From contig NZ_JAAOLX010000002.1 in the NCBI RefSeq assembly GCF_011601265.1, positions 62,001-126,000 on the forward strand: a stretch of DNA of 64,000 nt. Reading direction: 5' to 3'. The stretch is from Iodobacter violaceini (GTDB lineage: Bacteria; Pseudomonadota; Gammaproteobacteria; Burkholderiales; Chitinibacteraceae). The translations under genes were made by a program, and so were the position numbers. Each line of letters opens with the position of its first letter. Position 1 is the first letter of the stretch. Of this stretch, positions 28,537 to 37,904 are shown piece by piece. Under the pieces are notes generated by a model. That model saw nothing but the letters and a program-made list of their open reading frames with translations. It searched no databases and was not told the DNA's origin.

Positions 28537-28731
28537 TTAGATAATTAAATCCGGAAAAAACAAAGCAAGTCCGTACTTAACTACTAACGCAAAAAAACCA
28601 GATGTTAATATTCTTAAAATCCAGTCTTTAGGGGTGCCAGCGCTGGCGGGTTTGTCATTGCATTTAACATCCACGTTAAATACAACCAAGTTCACAACAA
28701 CATTTGCATCAGGTTTTGAATTTTCATTCAT
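28537..28731 (-). CDS. 64-residue single-helix membrane protein of the retron-like locus
   Basis: A soluble N-terminal 40 residues (MNENSKPDANVVVNLVVFNV) are followed by a hydrophobic C-terminal helix (WILRILTSGFFALVVKYGLA). GAGG lies 8 bases before the ATG. It sits between the structured noncoding region and the RT gene on the same strand, the place where some retrons carry their effector. A small membrane protein could be a membrane-acting effector. That is inference; no family recognised. Confidence 0.6.
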   Translation of the reverse strand: MNENSKPDANVVVNLVVFNVDVKCNDKPASAGTPKDWILRILTSGFFALVVKYGLALFFPDLII

Positions 28732-28740
28732 TTGATATAC

Positions 28741-29100
28741 CTCTTATCGTAGTTTGAGCATCAGTTTTCTCTGACACTAAGCACCAAAATGGTACTCGCC
28801 TAACTTTAAATAAAAAGCAATCGAAGGCAAAAACCTGCGCTAGCAACACCCTTCCACATCTTTACGCCTAACTAGGGTACACCTGGTAGGGCAGATAGAT
28901 TTGGTCCATATCACTCTAGGAGCGATACGCCCAGATCCCGGTCAAGATCTAATCTATGAACAGAGATTAAGATCGTCAAGTATCAATGCACAAACTGATA
29001 AATTGACTTGGATCCTTCGAGTACAAGATGCAAATGCACTAAGAACACCCTCAGACATCCGTCTGATCTTCATGGATTGTAGTCTTTCACTTACGGGAAT
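28741..29100 (-). ncRNA. Candidate retron noncoding RNA region (msr-msd)
   Basis: No convincing gene lies between 28,732 and 29,293. The region holds six hairpins: 29,051-29,066 (TCAGAC/GTCTGA), 28,975-29,007, 28,946-28,974, 28,910-28,926, 28,781-28,795 and 28,757-28,778. Three (28,910, 28,781, 28,757) have G-U pairs only if read as minus-strand RNA and A-C mismatches on the plus strand, which points to transcription in the RT direction. A direct repeat CGCCTAACT occurs at 28,797 and 28,865. I could not identify the a1/a2 ends or the branching G. Confidence 0.45.
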
Positions 29101-29233
29101 GCTACGTTTTTGTATTGAATTTTAAGTTTTTATTTGTTTGTGTCGTAAATATTTCTCTAATAAAAACGCGGGAAAGCGTAAGGTTTGATGGTGCCCTACA
29201 ATTTTTAAAGTTTCAATATGAGTTTTGAGCAAT

Positions 29234-29266
29234 AAAAATGCGGCCCCTCACAGGGCCGCATTTTTT
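29234..29266 (-). terminator. Terminator downstream of the glutamate dehydrogenase gene
   Basis: The 13-bp stem AAAAATGCGGCCC / GGGCCGCATTTTT (29,234-29,246 / 29,253-29,265) starts 28 bases after the gene's stop. T runs on both strands make it potentially bidirectional; it also isolates the retron-like locus. Confidence 0.9.
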
Positions 29267-29293
29267 ACACAGAGAGCCTGAGCTCTGCTTTCT

Positions 29294-32200
29294 TTATACC
29301 GCCAGGCGATGACGGATTTCGCGTAATGCTGCAGACATCATGGCGAGATCTGGCGCGAGTGTTTTCATTTCTTCAAACATTCTGCGGCAGTGGGCGATGG
29401 CTGTTTCCTGGCTTTGCAACCATGATTCAACCCGCACAGCAGGCGCAGCACCAGGGCTGAGCTCCAGCGCGGCGCTGGTCAGCGCGATATGGGCGCGTTG
29501 CAGATCATCGCGGCAAGCCAGGCGGGCCAGTGTTTGCCAGTGGTTGGTGCGTGGCAATTGCTCAATCAGGCTGTGCAGCCAGTCCAGCTCCAGCGCGTCA
29601 CCCAAGGCAAAGTGAATGGTGGCTACGGCATCCACATCAGCGGCTTGTTTTTTGGTGAGCAGCGCGATATTAAGCAGCTGCGTTGCACCATCAAGGCAAG
29701 CGCTTTGTTTGGCCAGTGCAGCAGGTACGCCTGCAGCCAGCCAGCTTTGGGTGATTTCCACTTGCTTGGCCGAGCCCGCATACCACTCAGGCAATTGCGG
29801 CAACAGCGCCGGAATGGTGCCTTTCAGCTCGCGGATCAGCTCTGCGTAATCCGGCAGGGTGTCCTGATTTTGCACCAGCCAGCGTGTTGCATGCTCCAGC
29901 TGACGGCGCTCGCGCAGCAGCATAGCGTATTGCATGGATGCCGGAATGCTGTTGTCCAGCGATTCGATGGCAACAAAGCGGGCTTCGCTGTCCAGCAGCT
30001 CGGTGGCGTCGTACCATGCACGCACAATCGTGGCCGGGGAAAGCTCGGTTTCCTCAGAAAGACGGAAGACAAAGCTGATGCCCATGCGGTTGATGGTGCG
30101 GTTGGTCAGCTCATTGGCCACAATTTCACGGCGCAATGGGTGCTCGCCCAGGCGATCACCAAAGCGATCCACCAGCGGTTTAGGGAAGTAAGCCGCCAGC
30201 AGATTGTCCCAATCCGGGCTGTCTGGCAAATCACTTGCCAGCAAGTCCTGGAACAATGCCATTTTTGCGTAGGCCAGCAATACGGCCAGTTCCGGACGCT
30301 CTAAGCCCTTGCCTTCCTGCTGACGCACGGCGATTTGTGTGTCGGTTGGCAAGAATTCAATGCGGCGGGACAGGCGGCCGTTTTTCTCCAGTGCCTGCAT
30401 AAAGCGCTGATGCACAGGCAATAGGGATGCTGTTTGCTGGTATTCCAGGCTGATGGCTTCGGTTTGCAGATAGTTATCACGCAGAACCAGCTCGCCCACT
30501 TCATCGGTCATCGAGGCCAGCAGATCGTTACGTTGCTTCATGGTCAGATCGCCACCGGCCATAATGCGGCCCAGCAGAATCTTGATATTCACTTCGTGAT
30601 CGGAGCAATCCACACCGGCCGAGTTATCAATTGCATCGGTATGCACGCGGCCACCGTGAGCAGCGTATTCCACGCGGCCCAGCTGGGTGAAGCCTAAGTT
30701 ACCGCCTTCGGCGATCACTTTGCAGCGGAATTCTTTACCGTCGATACGCACCGCATCGGTGCCGCGATCGTTGGCTTCAGCTGGTGTTTGAGTCGATGCC
30801 TTGCCATATGTACCAATCCCGCCGTTGTAGAACAAATCAACCGGCGCTTTCAGCATGGCGCGGATCAGCTCGCTTGGCTCCAGCTCGTCAGCTTCGATAT
30901 CCAGAATGGCTTTAACTTCGGCCGACAGCGGAATGGTTTTGGCATTGCGCGGCCAGACACCGCCACCTGCAGAAATCAGCTCTGCGTTGTAATCCGCCCA
31001 TGAAGAGCGGGGCAAATTAAACAAGCGTTCGCGTTCTTTAAACGACACGGCAGGATCCGGATTTGGATCCAGGAAAATATGGCGGTGATCGAACGCCCCC
31101 AGAAGCTTGGTGTGTTCGCTGCGCAGCAGGCCGTTACCAAATACGTCGCCGGACATATCGCCCACGCCGATGACGGTAAATTCATCAGTACGGGTGTTAA
31201 TGCCCAACTCACGGAACTGGCGCTCTACCGAAACCCATGCACCCTTGGCGGTAATGCCCATTTTCTTGTGGTCATAGCCTACCGAGCCGCCCGAAGCAAA
31301 CGCATCATCCAGCCAGAAGCCATAATCGCGTGAAATACCGTTAGCGATATCAGAGAATGTAGCCGTGCCCTTATCTGCAGCCACCACCAGGTAAGGATCA
31401 TCCTCATCCAGGCGGCGTACTTGCGGTGGATGAACCACCTGACCGGCGACTAAGTTGTCGGTTAAATCCAGCAGACCACGGATAAAGTTTTTATAGCATT
31501 CAATGCCGCGGGTCATCAGCGTTTCGCGATCGCTTGGCGGGTTTTTCACCACAAAGCCACCTTTGGAGCCCACCGGCACAATGACGGTGTTTTTCACCAT
31601 CTGTGCTTTTACAAGGCCCAGCACTTCGGTACGGAAGTCTTCGCGGCGATCAGACCAGCGCAAGCCACCACGGGCAACCTTGCCGCCGCGTAAATGCACG
31701 CCTTCCATTTCTGGAGAGTAAACAAAGATCTCAAACAGTGGCACTGGCTGCGGCATGTTCGGAATGCGCGCCGATTCAATCTTGAATGAGGTATAAGATT
31801 TGCTCTTGCCCTCAGCATCCAGCTGGAAGAAGTTGGTACGTACAGTAGCCAGAATAGCGGCCAGCAGGCTGGAGAGGATGCGCTCTTCATCCACGCTGGA
31901 TTGATTGGCGCAAGCCAGGCGAATTTCTTCGGTCAGAATATCCGCCACGCCAGGTGCACTGGTAGCCGGATCATGCGACATTACAAACAGCGCTGCCAAT
32001 TGGCCACTCAGCTTGCCGTGGCGCAGCAGGCAATCGGCAATGATTTCAATGCCGTATTTCAGATTAACCTGACGCATATAGCATGAATAAGCACGCAGAA
32101 TCAGTACTTCACGCCATGCGAGGCCAGCGCCCAGAATCAGGCGGTTAAAGCTGTCGTTCTCGCACGCGCCTTCAAAAATAGCGGTAAAGGCGGCAATCAG

Positions 32201-34045
32201 GCGCTCGCGGTCAATGCTGTTTTCCAGCGACGTGCAGGCAGGCAGACGCAAACCGATATCAATAATCCATGCATGCTCGGTTTGATCGAAAGTCAGCGCA
32301 TAAGGGCGCTCGTCCAGCACCCGCACGCCCAGGTTTTCCAGAAGCGGCAGGCAATCGGACAATTCAATCGGTTTGCCACGGTAAAGCTTCAGACGCCACA
32401 GCGTTGGATCAACCACGCTGCCCGGTGAAAGGGTGATGGCGATTTTGTCATTCTTTAAGCTGGTTTCCAGTGCTTCAATATCGTAAACCGCGACACGACC
32501 GGAGAAATCTGAGCAATAAGCCGGGGAGAAAGCACGCTGATAGCGCTGATACAGCGCCGCACCCGCTTCTTCGCCACGCACATGAGTCAGCTGGTTGCGT
32601 AAATCATCCTGCCAGCGCTGGGCGGCCCGGGCGATTTCGTCTTCAATTTCTTTAACGTTGTAAATAATACGTTCGCCCACCGGCAGATGAATCAGGAAGT
32701 GGATGCGGGCTAATGGGCTGTCGGCCAGCAGAACATTAAATTCTGCTTCGTAGCCACCCAGGCGTTCCATCAGGATTTTCTCAACCTTCACGCGTACTTC
32801 AGTGGTGTAGTTATCTCGTGGTACAAACAGCATCACGGATACGTAGCGGCGGTAGAGGTCTTCACGGAAGAAAGTGCGCACACGGCTGCGCTCGTGCAAA
32901 CTGACGACGCCCTGAGCGATACGGGCCAAATCGTCAATGCCGATTTCCAGCAGCTCATCGCGCGGATAAGTGTCGATCACATTCAGTAAAGCTTTGCCGC
33001 GATAGCCGCCTACATCGGCATTGCTCGCCAGCAGGACCGCATTAATTTTTTTACGCAGCAGTGGGATATTGCGTGGCGGTGTGGTGTACGCGCTGGCGGT
33101 GTAAAGACCAAGAATACGTAGCTCACCAATGACTTTGCCATTGGCATCCACTTCGCGCAGGCTGACCATATCGAGGTAAACCGGGCGATGGATCAGGGAG
33201 CGGGTATCGGCCTTAGTCATTAGGATCAGCGGATCAGCTGAATAGGCGCGCTCTCTTAAATCAACAGGTAAGGCAGCCCATGTGTGCGACAGGCCGGAAT
33301 CGCCGGAGTCGCGCAGCAGGCCATGACCAGAGCCACCTACAAAATGCAGGTTGCCGTCTTCCGCAAAGCGATAATCACGCACGCCAAGGAAAATAAAGTG
33401 GCCGGCCAGCATCCATTCTAAAAATGCACTGGTTTCACGTACCAGCACCATATCCAGCGGAGGCGGGCGATGACGCAGGCCTTCCAGTGCTGCCGTTACA
33501 CGGTCTGCCATGGATGGCCAGTCAGTTACGCATGCGTCCAGCATGTCCAGCGCGTTGTTCAGGTCGTTTTCCAGCTGGGTAATGGCTTCACTGGCTGTGA
33601 TGCGATCAATTTCAATATGCATCCATGATTCGGCCGTGCCTTGTTCGCCCATACCTTGCCAGTCGCCGTTTTCCTGACGGCTTACTTGCAGTACGGGGTG
33701 AACAACCTGGTGTACGCCGTAGCCCAGCCGTGCAACGGACATGCCGATGGTATCAACAAGGAAAGGACGATCCGATTGAACAATCTCAATGACGGTGTGG
33801 CTGCTTTGCCAGCCATGATCAGGCACGCTTGGATTATAAATACGGATTTTGCGCGTATTCGCCACCCGGGTGCGAGCCATACGCCAATGCGCAAGCACCG
33901 CTCCAAACCAATCTTCCGGCGTTTTTTCTATTAAATCGTCTTCAGAAATGTGGGCGAAGTAAGCAGAGAGAAAATCTTGGGTGATTGGCTGGTCACTCGC
34001 TGCAGCAAGTTCGCCAAGTGCTTTGAGTGTGGACAAAACGGTCAT
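29294..34045 (-). CDS. gdhB: Large NAD-dependent glutamate dehydrogenase
   Basis: A 1583-residue enzyme of the ~180-kDa GDH class, converting glutamate to 2-oxoglutarate and ammonium with NAD+. The N-terminal third (ACT-like, RPFLVDTIGMSVARLGYGVH and LGVRDYRF) is regulatory. The catalytic core lies near 800-1150: RGGKVARGGLRWSDRREDFR, VPVGSKGGFV and GDMSGDVFGNG, with the Rossmann region (FNGGIGTYGK-like YNGGIGTYGK) behind. Length is typical. It is stand-alone, reads from a leader with GGAGC before ATG, and supports growth on amino acids. Confidence 0.95.
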   Translation of the reverse strand: MTVLSTLKALGELAAASDQPITQDFLSAYFAHISEDDLIEKTPEDWFGAVLAHWRMARTRVANTRKIRIYNPSVPDHGWQSSHTVIEIVQSDRPFLVDTIGMSVARLGYGVHQVVHPVLQVSRQENGDWQGMGEQGTAESWMHIEIDRITASEAITQLENDLNNALDMLDACVTDWPSMADRVTAALEGLRHRPPPLDMVLVRETSAFLEWMLAGHFIFLGVRDYRFAEDGNLHFVGGSGHGLLRDSGDSGLSHTWAALPVDLRERAYSADPLILMTKADTRSLIHRPVYLDMVSLREVDANGKVIGELRILGLYTASAYTTPPRNIPLLRKKINAVLLASNADVGGYRGKALLNVIDTYPRDELLEIGIDDLARIAQGVVSLHERSRVRTFFREDLYRRYVSVMLFVPRDNYTTEVRVKVEKILMERLGGYEAEFNVLLADSPLARIHFLIHLPVGERIIYNVKEIEDEIARAAQRWQDDLRNQLTHVRGEEAGAALYQRYQRAFSPAYCSDFSGRVAVYDIEALETSLKNDKIAITLSPGSVVDPTLWRLKLYRGKPIELSDCLPLLENLGVRVLDERPYALTFDQTEHAWIIDIGLRLPACTSLENSIDRERLIAAFTAIFEGACENDSFNRLILGAGLAWREVLILRAYSCYMRQVNLKYGIEIIADCLLRHGKLSGQLAALFVMSHDPATSAPGVADILTEEIRLACANQSSVDEERILSSLLAAILATVRTNFFQLDAEGKSKSYTSFKIESARIPNMPQPVPLFEIFVYSPEMEGVHLRGGKVARGGLRWSDRREDFRTEVLGLVKAQMVKNTVIVPVGSKGGFVVKNPPSDRETLMTRGIECYKNFIRGLLDLTDNLVAGQVVHPPQVRRLDEDDPYLVVAADKGTATFSDIANGISRDYGFWLDDAFASGGSVGYDHKKMGITAKGAWVSVERQFRELGINTRTDEFTVIGVGDMSGDVFGNGLLRSEHTKLLGAFDHRHIFLDPNPDPAVSFKERERLFNLPRSSWADYNAELISAGGGVWPRNAKTIPLSAEVKAILDIEADELEPSELIRAMLKAPVDLFYNGGIGTYGKASTQTPAEANDRGTDAVRIDGKEFRCKVIAEGGNLGFTQLGRVEYAAHGGRVHTDAIDNSAGVDCSDHEVNIKILLGRIMAGGDLTMKQRNDLLASMTDEVGELVLRDNYLQTEAISLEYQQTASLLPVHQRFMQALEKNGRLSRRIEFLPTDTQIAVRQQEGKGLERPELAVLLAYAKMALFQDLLASDLPDSPDWDNLLAAYFPKPLVDRFGDRLGEHPLRREIVANELTNRTINRMGISFVFRLSEETELSPATIVRAWYDATELLDSEARFVAIESLDNSIPASMQYAMLLRERRQLEHATRWLVQNQDTLPDYAELIRELKGTIPALLPQLPEWYAGSAKQVEITQSWLAAGVPAALAKQSACLDGATQLLNIALLTKKQAADVDAVATIHFALGDALELDWLHSLIEQLPRTNHWQTLARLACRDDLQRAHIALTSAALELSPGAAPAVRVESWLQSQETAIAHCRRMFEEMKTLAPDLAMMSAALREIRHRLAV

Positions 34046-34601
34046 AACAGAAGCTCCGGTTCAGTGTGCCCTGACTCTATACCCACCTTTCAGGCATTGC
34101 CAGCTTTGGCGCATCATGATTTTCACTAATAGCAGGAATACAATAGTAAGGATATTGCCGCCAAGTTGTTGTTGTTAATGAATAAGCCTGACAGCATGTT
34201 ATTTTTAACAATAGGGTAAATTGCAAATTTCAAGAATTTTTAATTTGTCACCACATTAGTAATCTGCTGTTTTAAAATTTAATCAAGAACATATTGGTAG
34301 GTGAAATCACCTACGTTCTTGGTTTTTGCTAAGAATAAAGCCGCTTGCAATGCCCATGCTATAGGCGCTTTATGACCGTTTATATTTATAAATAGTAAAC
34401 GACTGTTTTAAAATAATCGGCCGGGTGTCGTTTGCTAATGCCCTGCAGAAAAATAAACAATTACGCAATACATGCAGTGCTGATATTGATTGGCTGATAA
34501 ATAAACAAGAAAATCCAATTTGAGCAGAAATGGAAAACACTTGTAAGTTTTCGTTCTTTTTCCAGCCTGCAGCATCCACCTTGGCCATAGAGGTTTCTCA
34601 C
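34046..34601. other. Noncoding region between gdhB and the WYL regulator
   Basis: About 550 AT-rich bases hold the divergent control regions. A TATAGA hexamer on the minus strand near 34,078 could be the gdhB -10. A near-palindrome around CGTTTATATTT (34,377-34,401) might be an operator. The hairpin at 34,283 is listed separately. No gene is supported. Confidence 0.4.
34283..34328 (+). terminator. Orphan terminator-like hairpin
   Basis: A two-part stem (CAAGAAC/GTTCTTG outer, GTAGGTGA/TCACCTAC inner, 6-base bulge) is followed by GTTTTT on the plus strand. No plus-strand gene lies upstream within the gap, so it could end a small RNA made from 34,050-34,280, or simply be a structured leader element. 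Confidence 0.45.
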
Positions 34602-35303
34602 TTGTCCAGAGCAGAAAGATTACTGAGTTTAATGCAGCAATTACGCCTGAATCACTATCCTGTAAGCGGTGCCGTGCTGGCAGAAACGCTGGGCGTCAGT
34701 CTGCGTACGCTTTACCGCGATATTGCAAGCTTACAGGCGCAGGGTGCAAAAATTGAAGGAGAAGCCGGGCTGGGGTTTGTATTGCGGCCGGGCTTTACGC
34801 TGCCCCCTTTGATGTTTACGGTGGAAGAAATCGAAGCGCTGGCACTGGGGGCAAAATGGGTGGCTAATCGCGCAGATTCAGGGCTGGGGGACGCCGCAAC
34901 CCACGCTTTAAGCAAAATTGCGGCCGTGTTGCCTGCAGAGCTGCGCTTTGAGCTTGACAGCGCTGCCTTATTAATTGGCCCCAGCATGCACCCGGGTGAT
35001 TCGGATGAAACGCTTTATCTGATCAGAGCCGCTATCCGCCATGAGATGAAGCTGGATTTGCTTTACATCGATGCAAAACAACAGGCATCCCACCGTCTGA
35101 TCTGGCCCTGTGCGCTGGCTTTTTTTGATCAGGTGCGGGTTGTTGTGGCCTGGTGTGAAGCAAGGCAGGCTTTCCGCCATTTTCGGGTGGATCGTATTCA
35201 GTCAGTGATCAGTCTGGAAGAACGCTATCCAAAGCGGCGCCAGGCTTTGCTTAAAGCCTGGCGGGAGGCTGAGGGTATTCCTGCAGGGGGCCGGGGTGCT
35301 TAG
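34602..35303 (+). CDS. YafY-type HTH-WYL regulator
   Basis: A 233-residue regulator: N-terminal winged helix (SRAERLLSLMQQLR, VSLRTLYRDIASLQAQGAKI) followed by a WYL domain (RAAIRHEMKLDLLYIDAKQQ, RVVVAWCEARQAFRHFRVDR). TTG at 34,602 is preferred because GAGG lies 8 bases before it and homologues start MSRAERLL; the ATG at 34,530 would add an atypical extension. WYL domains sense ligands or nucleic acid. Overlaps the convergent AraC-type gene by 4 bases. Confidence 0.82.
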   Translation: MSRAERLLSLMQQLRLNHYPVSGAVLAETLGVSLRTLYRDIASLQAQGAKIEGEAGLGFVLRPGFTLPPLMFTVEEIEALALGAKWVANRADSGLGDAATHALSKIAAVLPAELRFELDSAALLIGPSMHPGDSDETLYLIRAAIRHEMKLDLLYIDAKQQASHRLIWPCALAFFDQVRVVVAWCEARQAFRHFRVDRIQSVISLEERYPKRRQALLKAWREAEGIPAGGRGA

Positions 35304-36286
35304 GCTGCTTCATGGGCGCGGTCGAGTTTCTGAACTTTGCGCCATACTGAGGGAGAAAGCGTTTCAGCCTGCCGCCATGCGGCTCTGAATGCCTGAGGGC
35401 TGGCAAATCCGCAGTGCTCGATAATGCCTTCAATAGAGCGGTGGCTGTCTTTAAGCATGCGGCGGGCCAGATCCAGCTTCAGTTTTTGCTGGTATTGCTT
35501 CAGCGTAATGCCGCAGGCCTGTTGAAATAAGCGGGCCAGATGCCGGTAGCTGAGCGAAAACTGCTCAGCCAGCTCGTCGTACGTACCTGAATCGCAAGGG
35601 TGATGTGTCATATAGTCCTGTACCAGGTGGATGACAGGGTCATTATGATTGCGGTAGCAAAGCGGCGCACTCAGTTCCGGGTCGTGCTCCAGACGCCGGA
35701 ACTGCACCAGGTTTTCCCTCGCTACTCGCAGCGCAATGGCACTGCCAAAGTATTGCCCCACCAGGTGCAAGGCAAGATCGATACCGGCTGAAACACCCGC
35801 TGAGGTATAAATGGGGCCGTCCTGCACCATCAGTCGTTTGCTCAGCACGCGGGAGGCTGGAGCTGCTTTTTGTAAGCGCTCCAGATAATCGTGATGCGTA
35901 GTGCAATATCGTCCGTCCAGTAAGCCTGCTTCGGCCAGAAAAAGCGCGCCGGTGCAGACGCTGGCAATGATGACGCCCTCCGGTATGTTTTTGCTTAAGG
36001 CGCTGAGCCAGTCCACCACTTTTAACTGATGAGGCGTGTATGGCTGATCGGTTTGAATTTTGCTGCCCACCATCACCACCACATCACCCTTGGTTAATTT
36101 TGTGGGCAGCGGTGCAATATCCATCAGGCTGACCCCCTGAAAGCTGTTGAGCTCGGCATGGGGGCCAACACAGTGAATACTGAGTTCTGCAAGGCCCAGC
36201 TCAGGCAGCGTGGCCAGAATTTGCATCGGCCCGCCCAAGTCAAGGATATGTACATTGGGCAGCAGTACAAAGAAAATACGTTTCAT
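35300..36286 (-). CDS. GlxA-type AraC family regulator with DJ-1/PfpI domain
   Basis: A 328-residue protein: an N-terminal DJ-1/PfpI-like domain (FFVLLPNVHILDLGGPMQIL, ASVCTGALFLAEAGLLDG with the nucleophile-type Cys) and a C-terminal AraC double HTH (LAEQFSLSYRHLARLFQQAC, SIEGIIEHCGFASPQAFRAA). Such regulators often control catabolic genes. It overlaps the upstream dienelactone hydrolase gene by 4 bases (ATGA), so both are made from one transcript. Confidence 0.88.
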   Translation of the reverse strand: MKRIFFVLLPNVHILDLGGPMQILATLPELGLAELSIHCVGPHAELNSFQGVSLMDIAPLPTKLTKGDVVVMVGSKIQTDQPYTPHQLKVVDWLSALSKNIPEGVIIASVCTGALFLAEAGLLDGRYCTTHHDYLERLQKAAPASRVLSKRLMVQDGPIYTSAGVSAGIDLALHLVGQYFGSAIALRVARENLVQFRRLEHDPELSAPLCYRNHNDPVIHLVQDYMTHHPCDSGTYDELAEQFSLSYRHLARLFQQACGITLKQYQQKLKLDLARRMLKDSHRSIEGIIEHCGFASPQAFRAAWRQAETLSPSVWRKVQKLDRAHEAA

Positions 36287-37158
36287 GGCGTAATGGCAAA
36301 GCGTTCGTTAAAAAAACTTACAACCCGGCGGCGTGCATCCTCACGCGCTTCAGGATTGGGGGCTGAAATGCTTTCTCCTCCCTTGCCGCGATGCGAGTAA
36401 GGGTCCTGATAGTGATTTTCTTTTTCCAGCATATCGAAGCCATGCTCTGCATTGGGGTAGACCTGCACGCTTAGCTGATTGCGATATTCAGGCTCCAGCG
36501 ACTGAACCAGCTCAGGGCAGGCTTGCTCATTATCGTCGTACCGATCTTTTGCCCCTGCCAGAATCAAGACTTTGGTGGCTCTCAGTGCCTGGAAGCGATA
36601 GCCGGGCACTTTGTTATAAGCCCAGCACACAGGGTAGAGCGCAATATTTCCTTGTAAAGGCGGAACGCCCGCCGGCGGGCCGTTTTCTGCGGTGGCCGAC
36701 AACATCGCCATCACACCTCCCCATGAAAACCCCATCACACCGATGCGTTTTGCGTCTATTTTTTCCTGATTCGCCAGCCATACTTCCGCGCCCCATAAAT
36801 CGGGCAGGGTGTCGTGTACTTTGTCCGGGCGGCCTTTTGCGCCGCCACTCAGGCCACGCGCCCCCCACATATCCAGCTCCAGGCTGGCGATGCCTGCTTT
36901 AGCCAGGTTCTGAGCATGCATGGCGCCACGAGAATCGATACCTGCGGAGCCATGCAAAATAATCACGACAGGAAATTTCCCTGTGCCCTGTGGCGTGCGA
37001 AACACGCCCATGACATCCAGCGGCGTTTTACCGCCAAAAGCAGGAAAGTGAACCAGCCGGGAATTCAGCGCGGTGGCTTCAGGCTCGCTGGCAACCACGG
37101 CAGACAAAAGCCCGCAGCAAAGCAGGGTGGTGAGGCATTTAACAGCAAAATTTTTCAT
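36283..37158 (-). CDS. Exported dienelactone hydrolase family protein
   Basis: A 291-residue alpha/beta hydrolase with a signal peptide (MKNFAVKCLTTLLCCGLLSA). Catalytic features: oxyanion ILHGSAGID, nucleophile elbow GVMGFSWGGV, acid in AGAKDRYDD and histidine in YPNAEHGFDM. The dienelactone hydrolase family usually has Cys as nucleophile; Ser here is common among exported relatives. ATG 37,158 is chosen at the signal peptide. Cotranscribed with the GlxA-type regulator. Confidence 0.8.
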   Translation of the reverse strand: MKNFAVKCLTTLLCCGLLSAVVASEPEATALNSRLVHFPAFGGKTPLDVMGVFRTPQGTGKFPVVIILHGSAGIDSRGAMHAQNLAKAGIASLELDMWGARGLSGGAKGRPDKVHDTLPDLWGAEVWLANQEKIDAKRIGVMGFSWGGVMAMLSATAENGPPAGVPPLQGNIALYPVCWAYNKVPGYRFQALRATKVLILAGAKDRYDDNEQACPELVQSLEPEYRNQLSVQVYPNAEHGFDMLEKENHYQDPYSHRGKGGESISAPNPEAREDARRRVVSFFNERFAITP

Positions 37159-37340
37159 GAGCGTGCGCGGCCTGTGAATTTGCAATTGCGCCCATTCTAA
37201 ATGCAATTTCATGAAAATTGCATTAAAAATTTGATGTCCTTATTTTTGCTTTATTTGTCCTGTTTTTCGCTTATCCATTTGGAATTAACCAGGTAAGATC
37301 GATAAAACACCTGAATTAATAAGCATATAAGGGGCGTGGC

Positions 37341-37904
37341 GTGTCAAAACTTGAATTGCACTGGAATCCTGATTTTTCTGCAGAATATGGCAGAAATATT
37401 GTTGATTTGATAAATGCTACGGTGGCTGATGGCGGTACGCTCGGTTTTATTGAGCCGCTGGATGCAGATAAAGCCCGGCAATTTTTAAGCGCGCTGATTC
37501 AAAAAATAGCCAAGGGGGAGACGCACGCGCTTTACGGCTCTGAAAATGGCGAGCCGGTTTTTTTTGTTTTAATGAATCTCAGTGGCATGCCTAATTGCCG
37601 CCATAGCGCTGAGCTGGCGAAAGGCGTGGTTTCTCCGCGCTTCAGGGGGCAGGGGCTGGTGCAGGCGGCTTTTAAGGCTCTGATCAGCAAGGCGCGCGCT
37701 TTGCAGATTGAGCAGTTTGTGCTGGATGTACGGGCCAATTCACGGGCGCATCAGGTGTGGCAATACTTTGGCTTTAAAACATGGGGCGTATTAGAAGACT
37801 ACGCCAGAATGAACGGCCAAAAGCATGCCGGGCACTATATGGTGCAATCGGTTGAATCGCTGGCGGAACGAATTGCTTACAAAGAGGAGGAATCAGCATG
37901 TTAA
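37341..37904 (+). CDS. GNAT acetyltransferase of the diiron/PLP cassette
   Basis: A 187-residue GNAT protein: GVVSPRFRGQGLVQAAFKAL is the acetyl-CoA loop and HQVWQYFGFKTWGVLEDYAR the C-terminal motif. GTG start with AAGGGG upstream. First gene of a plus-strand cassette; its end overlaps the diiron enzyme gene by 7 bases. It could acetylate the product of the pathway (biosynthetic step or self-protection). This is inferred from position only. Confidence 0.8.
   Translation: MSKLELHWNPDFSAEYGRNIVDLINATVADGGTLGFIEPLDADKARQFLSALIQKIAKGETHALYGSENGEPVFFVLMNLSGMPNCRHSAELAKGVVSPRFRGQGLVQAAFKALISKARALQIEQFVLDVRANSRAHQVWQYFGFKTWGVLEDYARMNGQKHAGHYMVQSVESLAERIAYKEEESAC

Noticed and set aside
28797-28873. 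GCCTAAC motifs resembling integron attC core sites
   Set aside because: The two copies are direct repeats, not inverted as attC requires, and there is no integrase or cassette array.
28901-29125. A 74-codon plus-strand frame inside the retron-like noncoding region
   Set aside because: No ribosome site, composition without protein character, and the hairpins and wobble pairs favour a minus-strand RNA.
29489-30304. 271-codon plus-strand frame within gdhB
   Set aside because: Shadow of the glutamate dehydrogenase coding strand; no ribosome site or recognisable domain.
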